From Tectiglobus sp965223355 (lineage in GTDB: Bacteria; Pseudomonadota; Alphaproteobacteria; Rhizobiales; Hyphomicrobiaceae): a stretch of 64,000 nt of DNA. The notes beneath the pieces were generated by a model that saw nothing but the letters and a program-made list of their open reading frames with translations, was not told the DNA's origin and did no database searches. The stretch lies in assembly GCA_965223355.1 (NCBI GenBank), contig CBDCWE010000003.1, forward strand, positions 4,402,001 to 4,466,000. The letters are read 5' to 3'. This document shows positions 7,781 to 16,638 of the stretch, piece by piece (positions within the stretch are counted from its first letter, which is position 1; every line of letters starts with the position of its first letter). The position numbers and the translations under genes are program-made.

Positions 7781-8695
7781 ATGCTGACACGGCGAAAATT
7801 TCTGCAGGGCGGCGGCAGCCTCGCCGTCGCCGGCACCGGCTTCGGGGGCTATGGTTTTGCGGTCGAGCCCTATCGTCTGCTGGTCCAGCACTACGACGTG
7901 CGGCCGCGGGCCTGGCCCAGCGGCATGCGGTTGCGCCTGGCAGCGCTCGCCGACCTGCATGCGTGCGAGCCGTGGATGCCGGTTGAACGGGTTCGCGAAA
8001 TCGTTGCCAAGACGAACACCCTCGGAGCCGATATCGTGGTTCTGCTTGGTGATTTCGTCGGTGGCAGCAGGGTGGCTTGGGGCCACTATGACATGACCGA
8101 GTGGGCCGATGCCTTGGCCGGGCTCGAGGCGCCGCTTGGCGTGCACGCGGTGCTCGGCAATCATGACTGGTGGGCCGATCGCGAGGCCCAGCTGCGCGGT
8201 CGTGGCCCGATCGCCGTTCGCTTGGCCCTCGAGGCAGCCGGCATTGCCGTCTACGAGAACGATGCTGTCCGGCTCGCCAAATCCGGCAATCCGTTCTGGC
8301 TGTGCGGGCTTGGCTCCCAGTGGGCGCTTTATGGGCGGCCCGATCCCCGACGCCCGCATGCCAGGTTCAGATATACCGGTGTCGATGATCTCGATGCCAC
8401 CATCGCAGCTATAACCGACGATGCGCCGGCCCTGATGATGGTGCATGAGCCCGATATTTTTGCCGAGATGCCGGCGCGCATTGCCGTGACGTTTGCCGGC
8501 CACACGCATGGCGGCCAGGTCCAAGCGTGGGGCTTTGCCCCGATTATTCCATCGCGGTTCGGGCGGCGCTTTCTCTATGGACATATTCAGGAAGATGACA
8601 AGCATCTCATCGTTTCCGGCGGCATCGGCGTTAGCGGCTTGCCGGTGAGATTTGGGCGCCCGCCCGAGGTGGTTGTGGTCGACATCGAAGGATAG
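7781..8695 (+). CDS. Metallophosphoesterase with N-terminal twin-arginine-like leader
   Basis: A 304-residue calcineurin-like phosphoesterase of the YaeI/YkuE type. Metal ligands are visible in order: ADLHA (D-x-H), LLGDFVGG (GD), GNHDWW (GNHD), VHEPD (His) and GHTHGGQ (GHxH). The N-terminus TRRKFLQGGGSLAVAGTGFGG looks like a twin-arginine or membrane-anchor leader. Family members act on membrane-linked or nucleotide-diphosphate substrates (some are LpxH-like), but the substrate cannot be read. The gene ends 4 bases before ybgC, so it is probably cotranscribed with it. Confidence 0.85.
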   Translation: MLTRRKFLQGGGSLAVAGTGFGGYGFAVEPYRLLVQHYDVRPRAWPSGMRLRLAALADLHACEPWMPVERVREIVAKTNTLGADIVVLLGDFVGGSRVAWGHYDMTEWADALAGLEAPLGVHAVLGNHDWWADREAQLRGRGPIAVRLALEAAGIAVYENDAVRLAKSGNPFWLCGLGSQWALYGRPDPRRPHARFRYTGVDDLDATIAAITDDAPALMMVHEPDIFAEMPARIAVTFAGHTHGGQVQAWGFAPIIPSRFGRRFLYGHIQEDDKHLIVSGGIGVSGLPVRFGRPPEVVVVDIEG

Positions 8696-8699
8696 CGGG

Positions 8700-9161
8700 T
8701 TGGAGACCAGCGATTGGCCGGATCTTGCCGGGCGGATTGTCAATGGTGACGATGGCCGGCAGCATATTCTTCCCGTCCGCGTCTATTTCGAAGACACCGA
8801 CTTTTCCGGTGTGGTCTATCACGCCAGCTACCTGCGGTGGTGTGAACGCGGGCGCTCCGACTTCCTCCGGCTCACGGGCAATGACCACGAGGCCTTGTTC
8901 GGTGGTGCGGACGGGCGCGCGCCGGCGGCGTTTGTGGTCAGGCGGATGAATTTGGAGTTTCTCGGACCGGCGCGGATTGATGACGTTCTGGAAGTCGTGA
9001 CGCGGGTCGGCGAGATTGGTGCTGCAACCTTGATGCTGCACCAAGAGATCCAGCGCGATGACCGGACGATTTTCGAAGCGAACGTGCTGGTTGTTCTCAT
9101 CAGCCTGGCCGGAAAGCCCCAGCGCTTGACGCACCGCATCCGCTTATCCCTCAGCGGTTGA
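8700..9161 (+). CDS. ybgC: Tol-Pal system-associated acyl-CoA thioesterase YbgC
   Basis: Hotdog-fold thioesterase, conserved as the first gene of tol-pal clusters. The catalytic region VYFEDTDFSGVVYHASYLRW carries the family Y-x-D-T-D and GVVYH motif. The likely start is TTG at 8700 (LETSDWPDL), preceded by GGATAGCGGG. An upstream in-frame ATG at 8652 would overlap the phosphoesterase. From 8700 it is 153 residues. The actual acyl-CoA substrate and its role in Tol function remain unclear in general. Confidence 0.88.
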   Translation: METSDWPDLAGRIVNGDDGRQHILPVRVYFEDTDFSGVVYHASYLRWCERGRSDFLRLTGNDHEALFGGADGRAPAAFVVRRMNLEFLGPARIDDVLEVVTRVGEIGAATLMLHQEIQRDDRTIFEANVLVVLISLAGKPQRLTHRIRLSLSG

Positions 9162-9367
9162 CGCCGCAGCGCCATCGCCACACTTTTTCAAGTCATGAGT
9201 TCAACGCCTGCCAGCTGCGCCGAACGGCGGCGCATCCTTTGTCAAACGGGCCGCAGTTTGGTCATATTGGGCGGCAAAAAGCGGCGCTGAGATTAGTGCT
9301 CCCATCGTTGGATTGTCGTGTGCGCGGTGCGGGTTGGGGTGGCGACACGGTGTGAGCGGACATTGCA

Positions 9368-10075
9368 ATGAAAACAGGTTTGGTGGGCATGCTCGCGGCG
9401 AACGGTGGAATGTCCTTTCTGGAACTCTTTGTGCAGGCCCACCTCGTCGTCCAGATCGTGATGGTGGGATTGGTGTTGGCCTCCGTCTGGTCATGGGCCA
9501 TCATCATCGAAAAACTGTTCGCATTCCGCCGTGCCCGCCTCGAGGCGGACCGGTTCGAGAACATGTTCTGGTCAGGTCAATCGCTGGAGGAGTTGTATGC
9601 CACGTTGTCGCGCAGCGGGCGCACGATATCGATGGCGGCGTTGTTCGTGGCGGCGATGCGCGAGTGGAAGCGATCGGTCGAGGGCAGCATCCGGGCGCTC
9701 GGTGGCATCCAGCTCAGGGTCGAGAAGGTGATGGACGTTACGATCAGCCGCGAGATGGAGCGCCTCGAACGAAGATTGTTGTTTCTTGCCACCGTCGGCT
9801 CGACGGCACCGTTTGTCGGCCTGTTCGGAACGGTTTGGGGGATCATGACCAGTTTCCAGGCGATCGCCGTATCGAAAAACACCAGCCTGGCGGTGGTGGC
9901 GCCCGGCATTGCCGAGGCGTTGTTTGCGACGGCGATCGGGCTGGTGGCGGCGATCCCCGCGGTGATCTTCTACAACAAGTTTTCAGCCGACGCCGCCCGC
10001 CTCAATCAACGCCTGGAATCGTTTGCAGACGAGTTTTCTGCGATTGTCTCAAGACAGGTCGATTCGAGCGGTTGA
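9368..10075 (+). CDS. tolQ: Tol-Pal inner-membrane proton channel subunit TolQ
   Basis: A 235-residue MotA/TolQ/ExbB-family protein. It forms the proton-conducting complex with TolR that energises TolA during outer-membrane constriction. Membrane helices lie at about residues 22-45, 138-160 and 172-196. The conserved TM2 region VGSTAPFVGLFGTVWGIMTSF is present, and TM3 has GLVAAIPAVIFYN. The start ATG at 9368 follows a 206-base spacer after ybgC. TolR follows 33 bases downstream. Confidence 0.96.
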   Translation: MKTGLVGMLAANGGMSFLELFVQAHLVVQIVMVGLVLASVWSWAIIIEKLFAFRRARLEADRFENMFWSGQSLEELYATLSRSGRTISMAALFVAAMREWKRSVEGSIRALGGIQLRVEKVMDVTISREMERLERRLLFLATVGSTAPFVGLFGTVWGIMTSFQAIAVSKNTSLAVVAPGIAEALFATAIGLVAAIPAVIFYNKFSADAARLNQRLESFADEFSAIVSRQVDSSG

Positions 10076-10108
10076 TTTTGCGATGGAGCAGCTGCGAAAG
10101 AGTGCAAC

Positions 10109-10576
10109 ATGGGCATGAGTATTAGATCCGGCGGGCGCGGCGGGCACAGACGGCGACGGGTTGGCGCCCACGCCCCGATGAGCGAGATCAACGTCACGCC
10201 GTTCGTCGATGTCATGCTGGTTTTGCTGATCATCTTCATGGTTGCCGCGCCGCTGTTGACGGCCGGCGTGCCGTTGGAGCTGCCGGCAGCACGGGGCAAG
10301 CAGTTGCAGGCGCAAAAACGCGAACCTGTGATCGTGTCGGTCAACCGCGATGGCCGGGTCTACCTCGGTGAGGAAAAGTCGACGCCATTGACGCTCGATC
10401 AGTTGGCTGACAAGTTGAAGGAGGTTGCCAAAGCGCGCGGGCGGAGCGATGAACCGGTGTTCGTGCGCGGCGACAAATCGGTGAGTTACGGTGCGGTTGC
10501 CAAAGTCATGGCACGCATCAAAGATGCAGGTTTCAACAAGCTGTCGCTGGTCACGCAGATCGAGAGCGGAGGCTAG
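10109..10576 (+). CDS. tolR: Tol-Pal subunit TolR
   Basis: A 155-residue ExbD/TolR-family protein. A single N-terminal membrane helix carries the essential aspartate (INVTPFVDVMLVLLIIFMVA). The periplasmic domain ends with VAKVMARIKDAGFNKLSLVTQ. The start is ATG 10109 (or ATG 10115). It lies between tolQ and tolA with 2 bases to the latter, in the normal order. Confidence 0.95.
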   Translation: MGMSIRSGGRGGHRRRRVGAHAPMSEINVTPFVDVMLVLLIIFMVAAPLLTAGVPLELPAARGKQLQAQKREPVIVSVNRDGRVYLGEEKSTPLTLDQLADKLKEVAKARGRSDEPVFVRGDKSVSYGAVAKVMARIKDAGFNKLSLVTQIESGG

Positions 10577-10578
10577 GT

Positions 10579-11628
10579 TTGCACCTCGGACTGCCATTGT
10601 CGATCCTCATTCACGGCTGCCTGCTGGGCTGGGCATTGATGTCGTTCAAGGCAACTCCGCCGCTCAAAATACCGGAAATCCAGCCCGTCGAGGTGGCGCT
10701 GATCTCACCAGACGAGCTGGTGCGCCTGCGCCAGGGCGATCGCAGCTCCAAAAAGCTCGAGACACAGCAAGCGCAATCGCCGGACCAAGCCAAGCCGAAA
10801 AAGACGGCAAAAAAGCCGCCGCCGAAACGTGCGCTGGCGCCGCCGAAGGCAGAGCCGTTACCGGCCCAACCGATCGGGACGGTCGAGCCCAAACCGCCGC
10901 CGCAGCCCAAAGCCGACGAGATCGCCAAGAAGCTGGCGGCGCTCGAACCGCTTCCCAAACCGGGACCGACACCGCAAGAGGTCGCCAAGCTGGAGGCGGC
11001 CGCGCGCAAGGCCAAGGCGGCCGCGCGCAAGAAAGCCGAGGCGCGCAAGAAAGCCGAGGCCAAACGGAAGGCCGCAGCGAAGCGCAAGGCGCTCGCCAAA
11101 AAGCAACGCCTGGAGCGGGCACGCAAGCGCAAGCTTGCACAACAGCGCCGACGCGACAGGAACAAGAAGAAATTCGATCCCGACAAACTCGCCGCACTGC
11201 TCAATAAAATTCCCGACAAGGCGGCGCCGCCGAGCGGATCGCGCGATGTTCGACGACCGCAACGCCAGCTGCCGAAGGGCACGCGCGCAGGCGCGCGCGA
11301 GGGCAAAGATCAGCGTTTGACGGCTAGCCAGCGCGCGCTGCTCGGTGTGATGATGAAGCGCGCGGTTCGCGAATGCTGGCGCGTTCAAACAGGCATGACG
11401 GGGGCTGATCGGCTGGTTGTCGAGGTCGAGATCAGGTTGAATGAAGCAGGCCAGCTGAAAGGCCGGCCGCGGGTCCTCAACCATCGGTCGGATCCGGTGT
11501 TTCAGGATGCAGCAACCAATGCGATCCGTGCCCTCAAGCAGTGCGAGCCCTACGACCTGCCGCGCAAACTATACAAGGGAGGCTGGGACCACATGGTTGT
11601 GCGGTTTGATCCGCAGCGCATGTTCTAG
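10579..11628 (+). CDS. tolA: Tol-Pal periplasm-spanning protein TolA
   Basis: A 349-residue TolA. There is an N-terminal inner-membrane helix (LPLSILIHGCLLGWALMSF). A long Lys/Ala/Pro-rich linker follows at about residues 50-250, with Ala-Arg-Lys-Lys-Ala helix repeats at about 140-190. The C-terminal TonB/TolA domain is RAVRECWRVQTG ... VLNHRSDPVFQDAATNAIRALKQCEPY. The start is TTG at 10579, with GGAGG 7 bases upstream overlapping the end of tolR. The 750-base gap to tolB, filled by repeats, is longer than usual. Confidence 0.92.
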   Translation: MHLGLPLSILIHGCLLGWALMSFKATPPLKIPEIQPVEVALISPDELVRLRQGDRSSKKLETQQAQSPDQAKPKKTAKKPPPKRALAPPKAEPLPAQPIGTVEPKPPPQPKADEIAKKLAALEPLPKPGPTPQEVAKLEAAARKAKAAARKKAEARKKAEAKRKAAAKRKALAKKQRLERARKRKLAQQRRRDRNKKKFDPDKLAALLNKIPDKAAPPSGSRDVRRPQRQLPKGTRAGAREGKDQRLTASQRALLGVMMKRAVRECWRVQTGMTGADRLVVEVEIRLNEAGQLKGRPRVLNHRSDPVFQDAATNAIRALKQCEPYDLPRKLYKGGWDHMVVRFDPQRMF

Positions 11629-11805
11629 GGTCCCTCCAAATCAGTCCGAGGTCCAGGGGACGATCCCCTGGTCGGGGAGCATGAGGGGCGGACAAGCCCC
11701 TCATCGATCGCCGCAAAGCGGCGATACGTTAGGGCTTTCAGCCCTAACAACCCGACCAAAGGGCTCAGCCCTTTGCAAACCCGTGACTTGTTCAGAGGTT
11801 CCTTA
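11628..11805 (+). repeat. Multi-hairpin repeat family B, copy B1
   Basis: A chain of short palindromes: CAGGGGACGATCCCCTG, GAGGGGCGGACAAGCCCCTC, ATCGCCGCAAAGCGGCGAT, TTAGGGCTTTCAGCCCTAA and AAAGGGCTCAGCCCTTT. It ends in TTGCAAACCCGTGACTTG and AGAGGTTCC. Related copies: 24752-24809 plus 25983-26088 (one copy split by the IS), 26361-26497 and 49611-49770; fragments lie at 15373-15405 and 6840-6880. It lies between tolA and tolB and may affect transcription through the cluster. Confidence 0.85.
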
Positions 11806-12378
11806 GAACACGTCCGCCGCAGGCGCGGCCACCGTGCCAGCTTGCTGCTCCGCCCGGCCACCGCCGATCAGTCATGCGATTGTCGGCTTCGGGTGACCGT
11901 GTCGGGCCAGGGAGCGGAGCGGTTCGCGCCAACAATGTCGAAAGGCTGTAGATCATCCTTGTGGCGTTATCCGAGATCGTTGCGGTGGCGAATAACGGCC
12001 GGTTGCTCGGGGCTCATTTGCAACGGTGTGGTCGGCGGCGCGTGAGTGAGTTTCCCTGAATAATGCCCAATTCTTGCGTCAAGCGGATGATTCTTGTGAT
12101 ATCGCCACACGCAGACAGTTGTCGGCGTTACAACGAGCAATCGCGATCGTGCTGCAGGGACCGGGTCCCGGGCTTTCAATCGCGACGACGATGATGTCGT
12201 GATCGGGGCTGTCCGTCAGGGGCTTGGTCGCGACGATTGGCTGGACCATTTCGGCCGCAGGTGGGTCTGCTTGTTTGCCCGCTCCTGCGCCCGCCCATGC
12301 CGGCACACCTTTGGGCGGCCGGGCCGGGCAGCGGCATGGTTCCGGCCAACTCTGCAAAGCTATAAGGGCTCGAAGCTT
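11806..12378. other. Long tolA-tolB spacer
   Basis: No coding sequence is supported on the plus strand; a long minus-strand frame here is the antisense shadow of tolB. The segment contains a decayed copy of repeat family A (11950-12008). A TolB promoter is likely here, since the operon is interrupted, but no clear -35/-10 pair was identified. AAGGG at about 12364 serves as the tolB ribosome site. Confidence 0.4.
11950..12008 (+). repeat. Decayed copy of repeat family A
   Basis: AGATCATCCTT followed by a hairpin GTTATCCG...CGAATAAC and then CGGTTGCTC. This matches the outer start and the second hairpin of the element at 1961-2093 with many substitutions, and the first hairpin is missing. Confidence 0.55.
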
Positions 12379-13731
12379 ATGAAGCTGCCGCGCAATCCTC
12401 CCCATCTTGATCCGGATAAACCGTCCCGCCGTGCGTTCTTGACGCTTGCGGGCAGTGCTGCGATGACCAGCCTGGCGCCACCGGGCGTTGGTGCCCAGAC
12501 GCGGGTGACGATCGACGAGGCCAACCTGCGGCCACGGCCGATCGCGATCCCCCACTTCTTCGGCGATGATCCGCGGCTCGGGGCGGCACTGGCCGATATC
12601 GTGCAGGCCGATCTCGAACGGTCCGGCCTGTTTCGCCCGATTGATCGGGCCGCCTTTCTTCAGCAGGTCAGGAAAATCGACGTTGCGCCGCGGTTTGGCG
12701 ATTGGCGTGCGGTTGGTGCCGAGGCGATGGTGGTCGGGCGGACCGTCAAACTCAAAGACGGGCGGTTCCAGGCACAGTTCCGGCTGTGGGATGTCGTGCT
12801 GGGCAAACCGTTGACCGGCCAGCAGTTCGCCATCGCACCAAGGCATTGGCGCCGGCTCGGACATCTCATCGCCGATCAGGTTTATCAGAAGCTGACATTG
12901 GAACAGGGCTACTTTGATACCCGCATCGTATTTATCGATGAAACCGGACCAAAACAGCGCCGCCTGAAACGCTTGGCGATCATGGACCAGGACGGCTACA
13001 ACGTCCAGATGTTGAGCGATGGCCGCGAGTTGGTGATTACGCCGCGCTTCAACCCCAAGCGCCAGGAAGTCACGTTTATGTCCTACGTCAACGGCCAGCC
13101 GCGGGTGTTGATGATGGATCTTACTTCCGGCCAGCGTCAGGTGGTCGGTGATTTCCCGGGCATGACGTTTGCGCCGCGGTTCTCGCCCGATGGCCGGCGC
13201 ATTGTCATGAGTTTCCAGCAGGGCAGCAGTTCGTCGCTGGTCGAAATGGACCTGCACTCCCGGCGCTCGCGCCAACTGACACAGACCAACGCGATCGACA
13301 CGGGACCGTGTTTCTCGCCCGATGGTCGCCAGATCGTATTCGAGTCCGACCGCGAAGGCGTACAGCAGCTCTATGTGATGAACAATGACGGTTCCGGCCA
13401 ACAGCGGATCAGCTATGGCGATGGCCGTTATTCGACACCAGTGTGGTCGCCGCGCGGCGATTACATCGCCTTTACCAAGCAATATGCGGGCCGCTTTCTG
13501 ATCGGCGTGCTCAAGCCGGACGGGTCCGGCGAGCGCATTCTGACGGAGGGCTATCACAATGAAGGGCCGACCTGGGCGCCCAACGGCCGTGTCTTGATGT
13601 TCTTCCGCGAAGCCCGGGGCGCCAACGCCGGTCCGAAAATCTATTCAATCGATCTGACCGGTTACAATGAGCGGTTGGTCAAAACGCCGGCGTTCGCATC
13701 CGATCCGGCATGGTCGCCGTTACTGCGCTAA
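12379..13731 (+). CDS. tolB: Tol-Pal periplasmic beta-propeller protein TolB
   Basis: A 450-residue periplasmic TolB that bridges Pal and TolA. The N-terminal signal contains PSRRAFLTLAGSAAM, a twin-arginine-like leader. The N-terminal domain (RPRPIAIPHFFGDDPRLGAA) is followed by WD40/PD40-like propeller blades with repeated FSPDGRRIVM, FSPDGRQIVFESDR, WSPRGDYIAFTK and WAPNGRVLMF motifs. The ATG at 12379 follows AAGGG. An earlier in-frame codon at 12199 would precede the signal peptide and is rejected. The Tat-like leader is noteworthy for TolB, which often uses Sec. Confidence 0.94.
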   Translation: MKLPRNPPHLDPDKPSRRAFLTLAGSAAMTSLAPPGVGAQTRVTIDEANLRPRPIAIPHFFGDDPRLGAALADIVQADLERSGLFRPIDRAAFLQQVRKIDVAPRFGDWRAVGAEAMVVGRTVKLKDGRFQAQFRLWDVVLGKPLTGQQFAIAPRHWRRLGHLIADQVYQKLTLEQGYFDTRIVFIDETGPKQRRLKRLAIMDQDGYNVQMLSDGRELVITPRFNPKRQEVTFMSYVNGQPRVLMMDLTSGQRQVVGDFPGMTFAPRFSPDGRRIVMSFQQGSSSSLVEMDLHSRRSRQLTQTNAIDTGPCFSPDGRQIVFESDREGVQQLYVMNNDGSGQQRISYGDGRYSTPVWSPRGDYIAFTKQYAGRFLIGVLKPDGSGERILTEGYHNEGPTWAPNGRVLMFFREARGANAGPKIYSIDLTGYNERLVKTPAFASDPAWSPLLR

Positions 13732-14108
13732 TGGTGCAATGATTAATAATCCGTTGACAGATATGCGAAGGCGAACCCGACGGCGGGCGCCGACACGCGC
13801 TTCAGCCCCCGCCCGTCACCGCCGCGGCCTCGGATCGCAAGCCCTAACGCGCTGATTCAGTGCACCAAAGTTTTATGCGTACACTGTATAAAACAACCGC
13901 TGCAACGCGATCGCGAGTGCTATTTTTGCACCAAATTTGGCGGAAATGTCACCCGCCGAGTTGTCTCAGGTTGCGTATTTCGGCGCGGCAAAGTAGGTCG
14001 GGATGGACGACGGCCGAACCAGAGACAGAGGGTCGATGGACGGCTGGAGTTTGACGAATTGTGCTGGTTAGGTTCGGCTAGGCCAGGGACAGCATAGGAG
14101 AGAAGATA
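13732..14108. other. Intergenic region, likely promoter of the small lipoprotein
   Basis: No gene found. The AT-rich stretch at 13870-13930 contains TTTTATG...TGTATAAAAC and two TGCACCAAA motifs (13860 and 13928). These are plausible promoter or operator elements, but no convincing -35/-10 pair can be assigned. Confidence 0.3.
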
Positions 14109-14246
14109 ATGAAGGGCGCTATCGTAATTACCGCAGTTATTGTTGCAGTTGCACTGGGCGCATGCCGCCGTACCGCACATCACGAGCCAATGAAGCTTGG
14201 TGCTGAAGTTCCGGCCGCTGCTCAGCAGGTCAAGGTCGTTAAGTAA
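14109..14246 (+). CDS. Very small lipoprotein (45 residues)
   Basis: A short lipoprotein between tolB and pal. The N-terminus MKGAIVITAVIVAVALGAC is a signal sequence with lipobox LGAC (Cys19). Only about 26 residues remain after cleavage (RRTAHHEPMKLGAEVPAAAQ then QVKVVK). GGAGAGAAG precedes the ATG by 3-4 bases. A strong rho-independent terminator follows 50 bases downstream, so this is a compact independent unit. The function is unknown. Entericidin-like toxicity or an envelope role are possible but not supported by sequence. Confidence 0.75.
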   Translation: MKGAIVITAVIVAVALGACRRTAHHEPMKLGAEVPAAAQQVKVVK

Positions 14247-14836
14247 CGATTTGTGATGCGCTGCTCGCCAGCGCGCACGGTATTTGGTCACGATGCAAAG
14301 GTTGTGGAGCGGCGAGGCTCCACAACCTTTTGTTATTCGGTGTAACGGCCAGCGTATCGGCTCCTTGATGTTGCGGCCTGTTGGTGTCACAGCTTATTTT
14401 TGACATCTTTGCTGATTTCTTGGGGGCAACCGATCCGCCGTGGTTGAAATCCGTTTAAGCGGTCACATTTTCGCACGACATTGGGGCCTACAGCAGATGC
14501 GTAAGCTGTGTGCAGGATGACGGTGTGGGCAGGACGATGGGATAGCAGTTGGCGCCAGCAGTTCGATCAGAATACGGTTGAGCGGAGCGCCGGATTTTTG
14601 CCGCTCTTCAAGCAGGTTATGCGCGCCAGCCCGCTGGTTTGCCCGGCCACCGCCGAGAACACATGAGATCATGGCCGTCGGGCGGCCGGACGAGATAGCG
14701 ACGAGATGGCGGGATGGTTCGAGTTCAGTCTGACAGGCTATAGGCGCGCTCAATTGCCGGAACGGTGCCGGGCAATGATGGTTTCGGGATCGCCACGGCA
14801 GCACGTTGACGAGCGCCACAGAAACAGGATAGTCTG
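14247..14836. other. Spacer between small lipoprotein and pal
   Basis: Apart from the terminator at 14297-14336, no gene or clear element is seen. Frames on the minus strand here overlap pal and look like shadows. Confidence 0.35.
14297..14336 (+). terminator. Rho-independent terminator after the small lipoprotein
   Basis: Perfect 14-bp stem (AAAGGTTGTGGAGC paired with GCTCCACAACCTTT) with a 6-base loop GGCGAG. The right arm runs into TTTTGTTATT. Confidence 0.9.
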
Positions 14837-15352
14837 ATGAATATGCGCAATCTGGCAGCGAGCGGCTTGCGGGCCGTGGTCTTTGGTACCGCTGTCTTCG
14901 CGCTAGCGGCTTGTGCGCAAAAGCCTGCCGGGCCGGGCAGTGCACAGTTGACCGCCGGTGGGCAATCACCAGCAACACCGGGCTCGCGACGCGACTTTGC
15001 CCAGAATGTCGGAGATATCGTGTACTTCACCACCGACAGCTCGGATTTGACACCGGAAGCGCGCCAAACCCTGACCAAGCAGGTGCGATGGCTCAACCAG
15101 TATCGCAAGTACACGATTACGATTGAGGGCCATGCCGACGAGCGCGGAACGCGCGAATACAACATTGCGCTCGGTGCACGGCGGGCAACGACCGTGCGCC
15201 AGTTCCTATCGCGTTCGGGCGTGGATCCGCGCCGGGTCCGCACCGTATCATTCGGCAAAGAACGGCCGGTCGCGGTTTGCAACGACATTTCCTGTTGGTC
15301 GCAGAACCGGCGCGCCCAGACGGTTTTGAACAACCGGCGCCCCGGCAGTTGA
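14837..15352 (+). CDS. pal: Peptidoglycan-associated lipoprotein Pal
   Basis: A 171-residue outer-membrane lipoprotein of the Tol-Pal complex. The signal peptide ends in lipobox ALAAC (Cys at about residue 25). The OmpA-like peptidoglycan-binding domain has VYFTTDSSDLTPEARQTLTKQ, EGHADERGTREYNIALGARRA and the C-terminal NRRAQTVL. ATG 14837 or 14843 may be used. It is separated from tolB by the small lipoprotein unit, a departure from the usual tight tolB-pal pair. Confidence 0.95.
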   Translation: MNMRNLAASGLRAVVFGTAVFALAACAQKPAGPGSAQLTAGGQSPATPGSRRDFAQNVGDIVYFTTDSSDLTPEARQTLTKQVRWLNQYRKYTITIEGHADERGTREYNIALGARRATTVRQFLSRSGVDPRRVRTVSFGKERPVAVCNDISCWSQNRRAQTVLNNRRPGS

Positions 15353-15710
15353 GCCGCAACCGCCATCAGCGCTAAACGGGGGATGATCCCCAGACCTCGG
15401 ATTTGGCCACAGGTTCTCTCACCTTGAAACGCCATTGGCGGGTCGAGACCGCCGGTGCGATTGCCGCGCGATGATCAACGTTCGGGACGCCGCCGGCACG
15501 GTCTGCAACGTTGCGTTGAGGCGATGTCTTCGAGCGCGCGCCAAAATCTTGCCATCTTGGGCGCTGGTGGGGCGGTACCAGCTCAGCTCGAACGATAATC
15601 TATGTTGTGTTCTCAATCTCAAATTTGCCCCAGTCGGTTACTATTCATAGTGCTGTGTGTGGGGGCAGGGGCCAAACCAACTGGTCGTCTGCGACAAATA
15701 TGGCGGATTG
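15353..15710. other. Spacer with a fragment of repeat family B
   Basis: No coding sequence supported. 15373-15405 (GGGGGATGATCCCC then AGACCTCGGATTTGG) is the reverse complement of the leading end of family B repeats. The rest shows nothing recognisable. Confidence 0.45.
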
Positions 15711-16577
15711 ATGCGCTTATCCTTGATAGGGCTTGTAACCGCAACCGTGTTAGTCTCGATGAGTGAGAGTACCCGGGCTGCCGACGCCTATGCTTGGTCA
15801 CAGAGCGCTGATAGGGCCGGGCGTTCGGTTCATCTGGTCCAGTTCCGCCGCACCGGCCAAGCCCGCCACGACGATACCGAAGCAATCTTCGAAGAGGGCC
15901 AGTATGAGTTTGACGCCCGTGACTACAAGGCCGCCGAACGCGCTTTTCGGGTTGTCATCCAATTGCAGCCGGGTTCGAAGCTGGCCGCGCAATCACAAAA
16001 GTATCTCAATATCATTGCCGCCGAGCGCCATCGCGGCAGCCGCGCCGTGCTGCAGCCACGCCCGTCAAGCATGATCGTGGCGGCGCCATCGCCGCCAACA
16101 CGGACGGGCCGGCCCGGGGCATCGCCACAAACCGTCGGGCGCAAAGTTTCGCGGGGCCGCCTGGTCCATGACCAACAGAAACAAAATGCATTCCTGTTGA
16201 TGACCGGAGACCGGGTGTTCTTTTCGGTTCAAAGTGCGGCATTGGGCCGGAAAGCGCGCATCGCGCTGAACAAGCAGGCGCAGTGGCTTAAGCGGCAGGG
16301 CGACGTGCTGTTGCAGATCAACGGTCACGCCGATGATGGCGGGCGCGATGACGCGGCGTTGTCGCTGCGCCGCGCGCAGGCCGTCCGCGACCGGTTGGTG
16401 GCGGAAGGGATTGCGCCCGAGCAGATCGTGATCGTGGCCCGCGGCCGGCAGCAGCCAGTTGCAACCTGTCGCAGCGCGCTGTGTGCTGCACAGAACCGTC
16501 GGGTTGTGGTACGGTTGATGCGCCGGCTGGCCGAAAAGGCTGTGAGTGGAGACGCGGTTGCTGCGACGACGCGTTGA
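15711..16577 (+). CDS. OmpA-family protein, second Pal-like peptidoglycan-binding protein
   Basis: A 288-residue exported protein. The signal peptide is MRLSLIGLVTATVLVSMSESTRAADA. A TPR-like segment at about residues 50-95 (EAIFEEGQYEFDARDYKAAE...) is followed by a low-complexity linker. The C-terminal OmpA domain has RVFFSVQSAALGRKARIALN, INGHADDGGRDDAALSLRRA and AQNRRVVVRLMRR. It lacks a lipobox, so it is probably periplasmic. A Pal-like domain fused to a TPR-like region between pal and cpoB suggests an extra cell-wall link for the Tol machine (inference). ATG 15711 is chosen because it begins the signal peptide. Confidence 0.75.
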   Translation: MRLSLIGLVTATVLVSMSESTRAADAYAWSQSADRAGRSVHLVQFRRTGQARHDDTEAIFEEGQYEFDARDYKAAERAFRVVIQLQPGSKLAAQSQKYLNIIAAERHRGSRAVLQPRPSSMIVAAPSPPTRTGRPGASPQTVGRKVSRGRLVHDQQKQNAFLLMTGDRVFFSVQSAALGRKARIALNKQAQWLKRQGDVLLQINGHADDGGRDDAALSLRRAQAVRDRLVAEGIAPEQIVIVARGRQQPVATCRSALCAAQNRRVVVRLMRRLAEKAVSGDAVAATTR

Positions 16578-16638
16578 CAAATGTCGTCGGTCCGTCGAAG
16601 CCTTTGAGCGGGTATTTCCGAGCTGGGTGGGAATTGTT

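Noticed and set aside
12079..13557. 492-codon open frame antisense to tolB
   Set aside because: TolB is unambiguous on the plus strand; the antisense frame is a GC-rich shadow with no recognisable protein.
13750..13790. TTGACA at about 13753 as a -35 box
   Set aside because: No -10 box at 16-18 bases; the following sequence is GC-rich.
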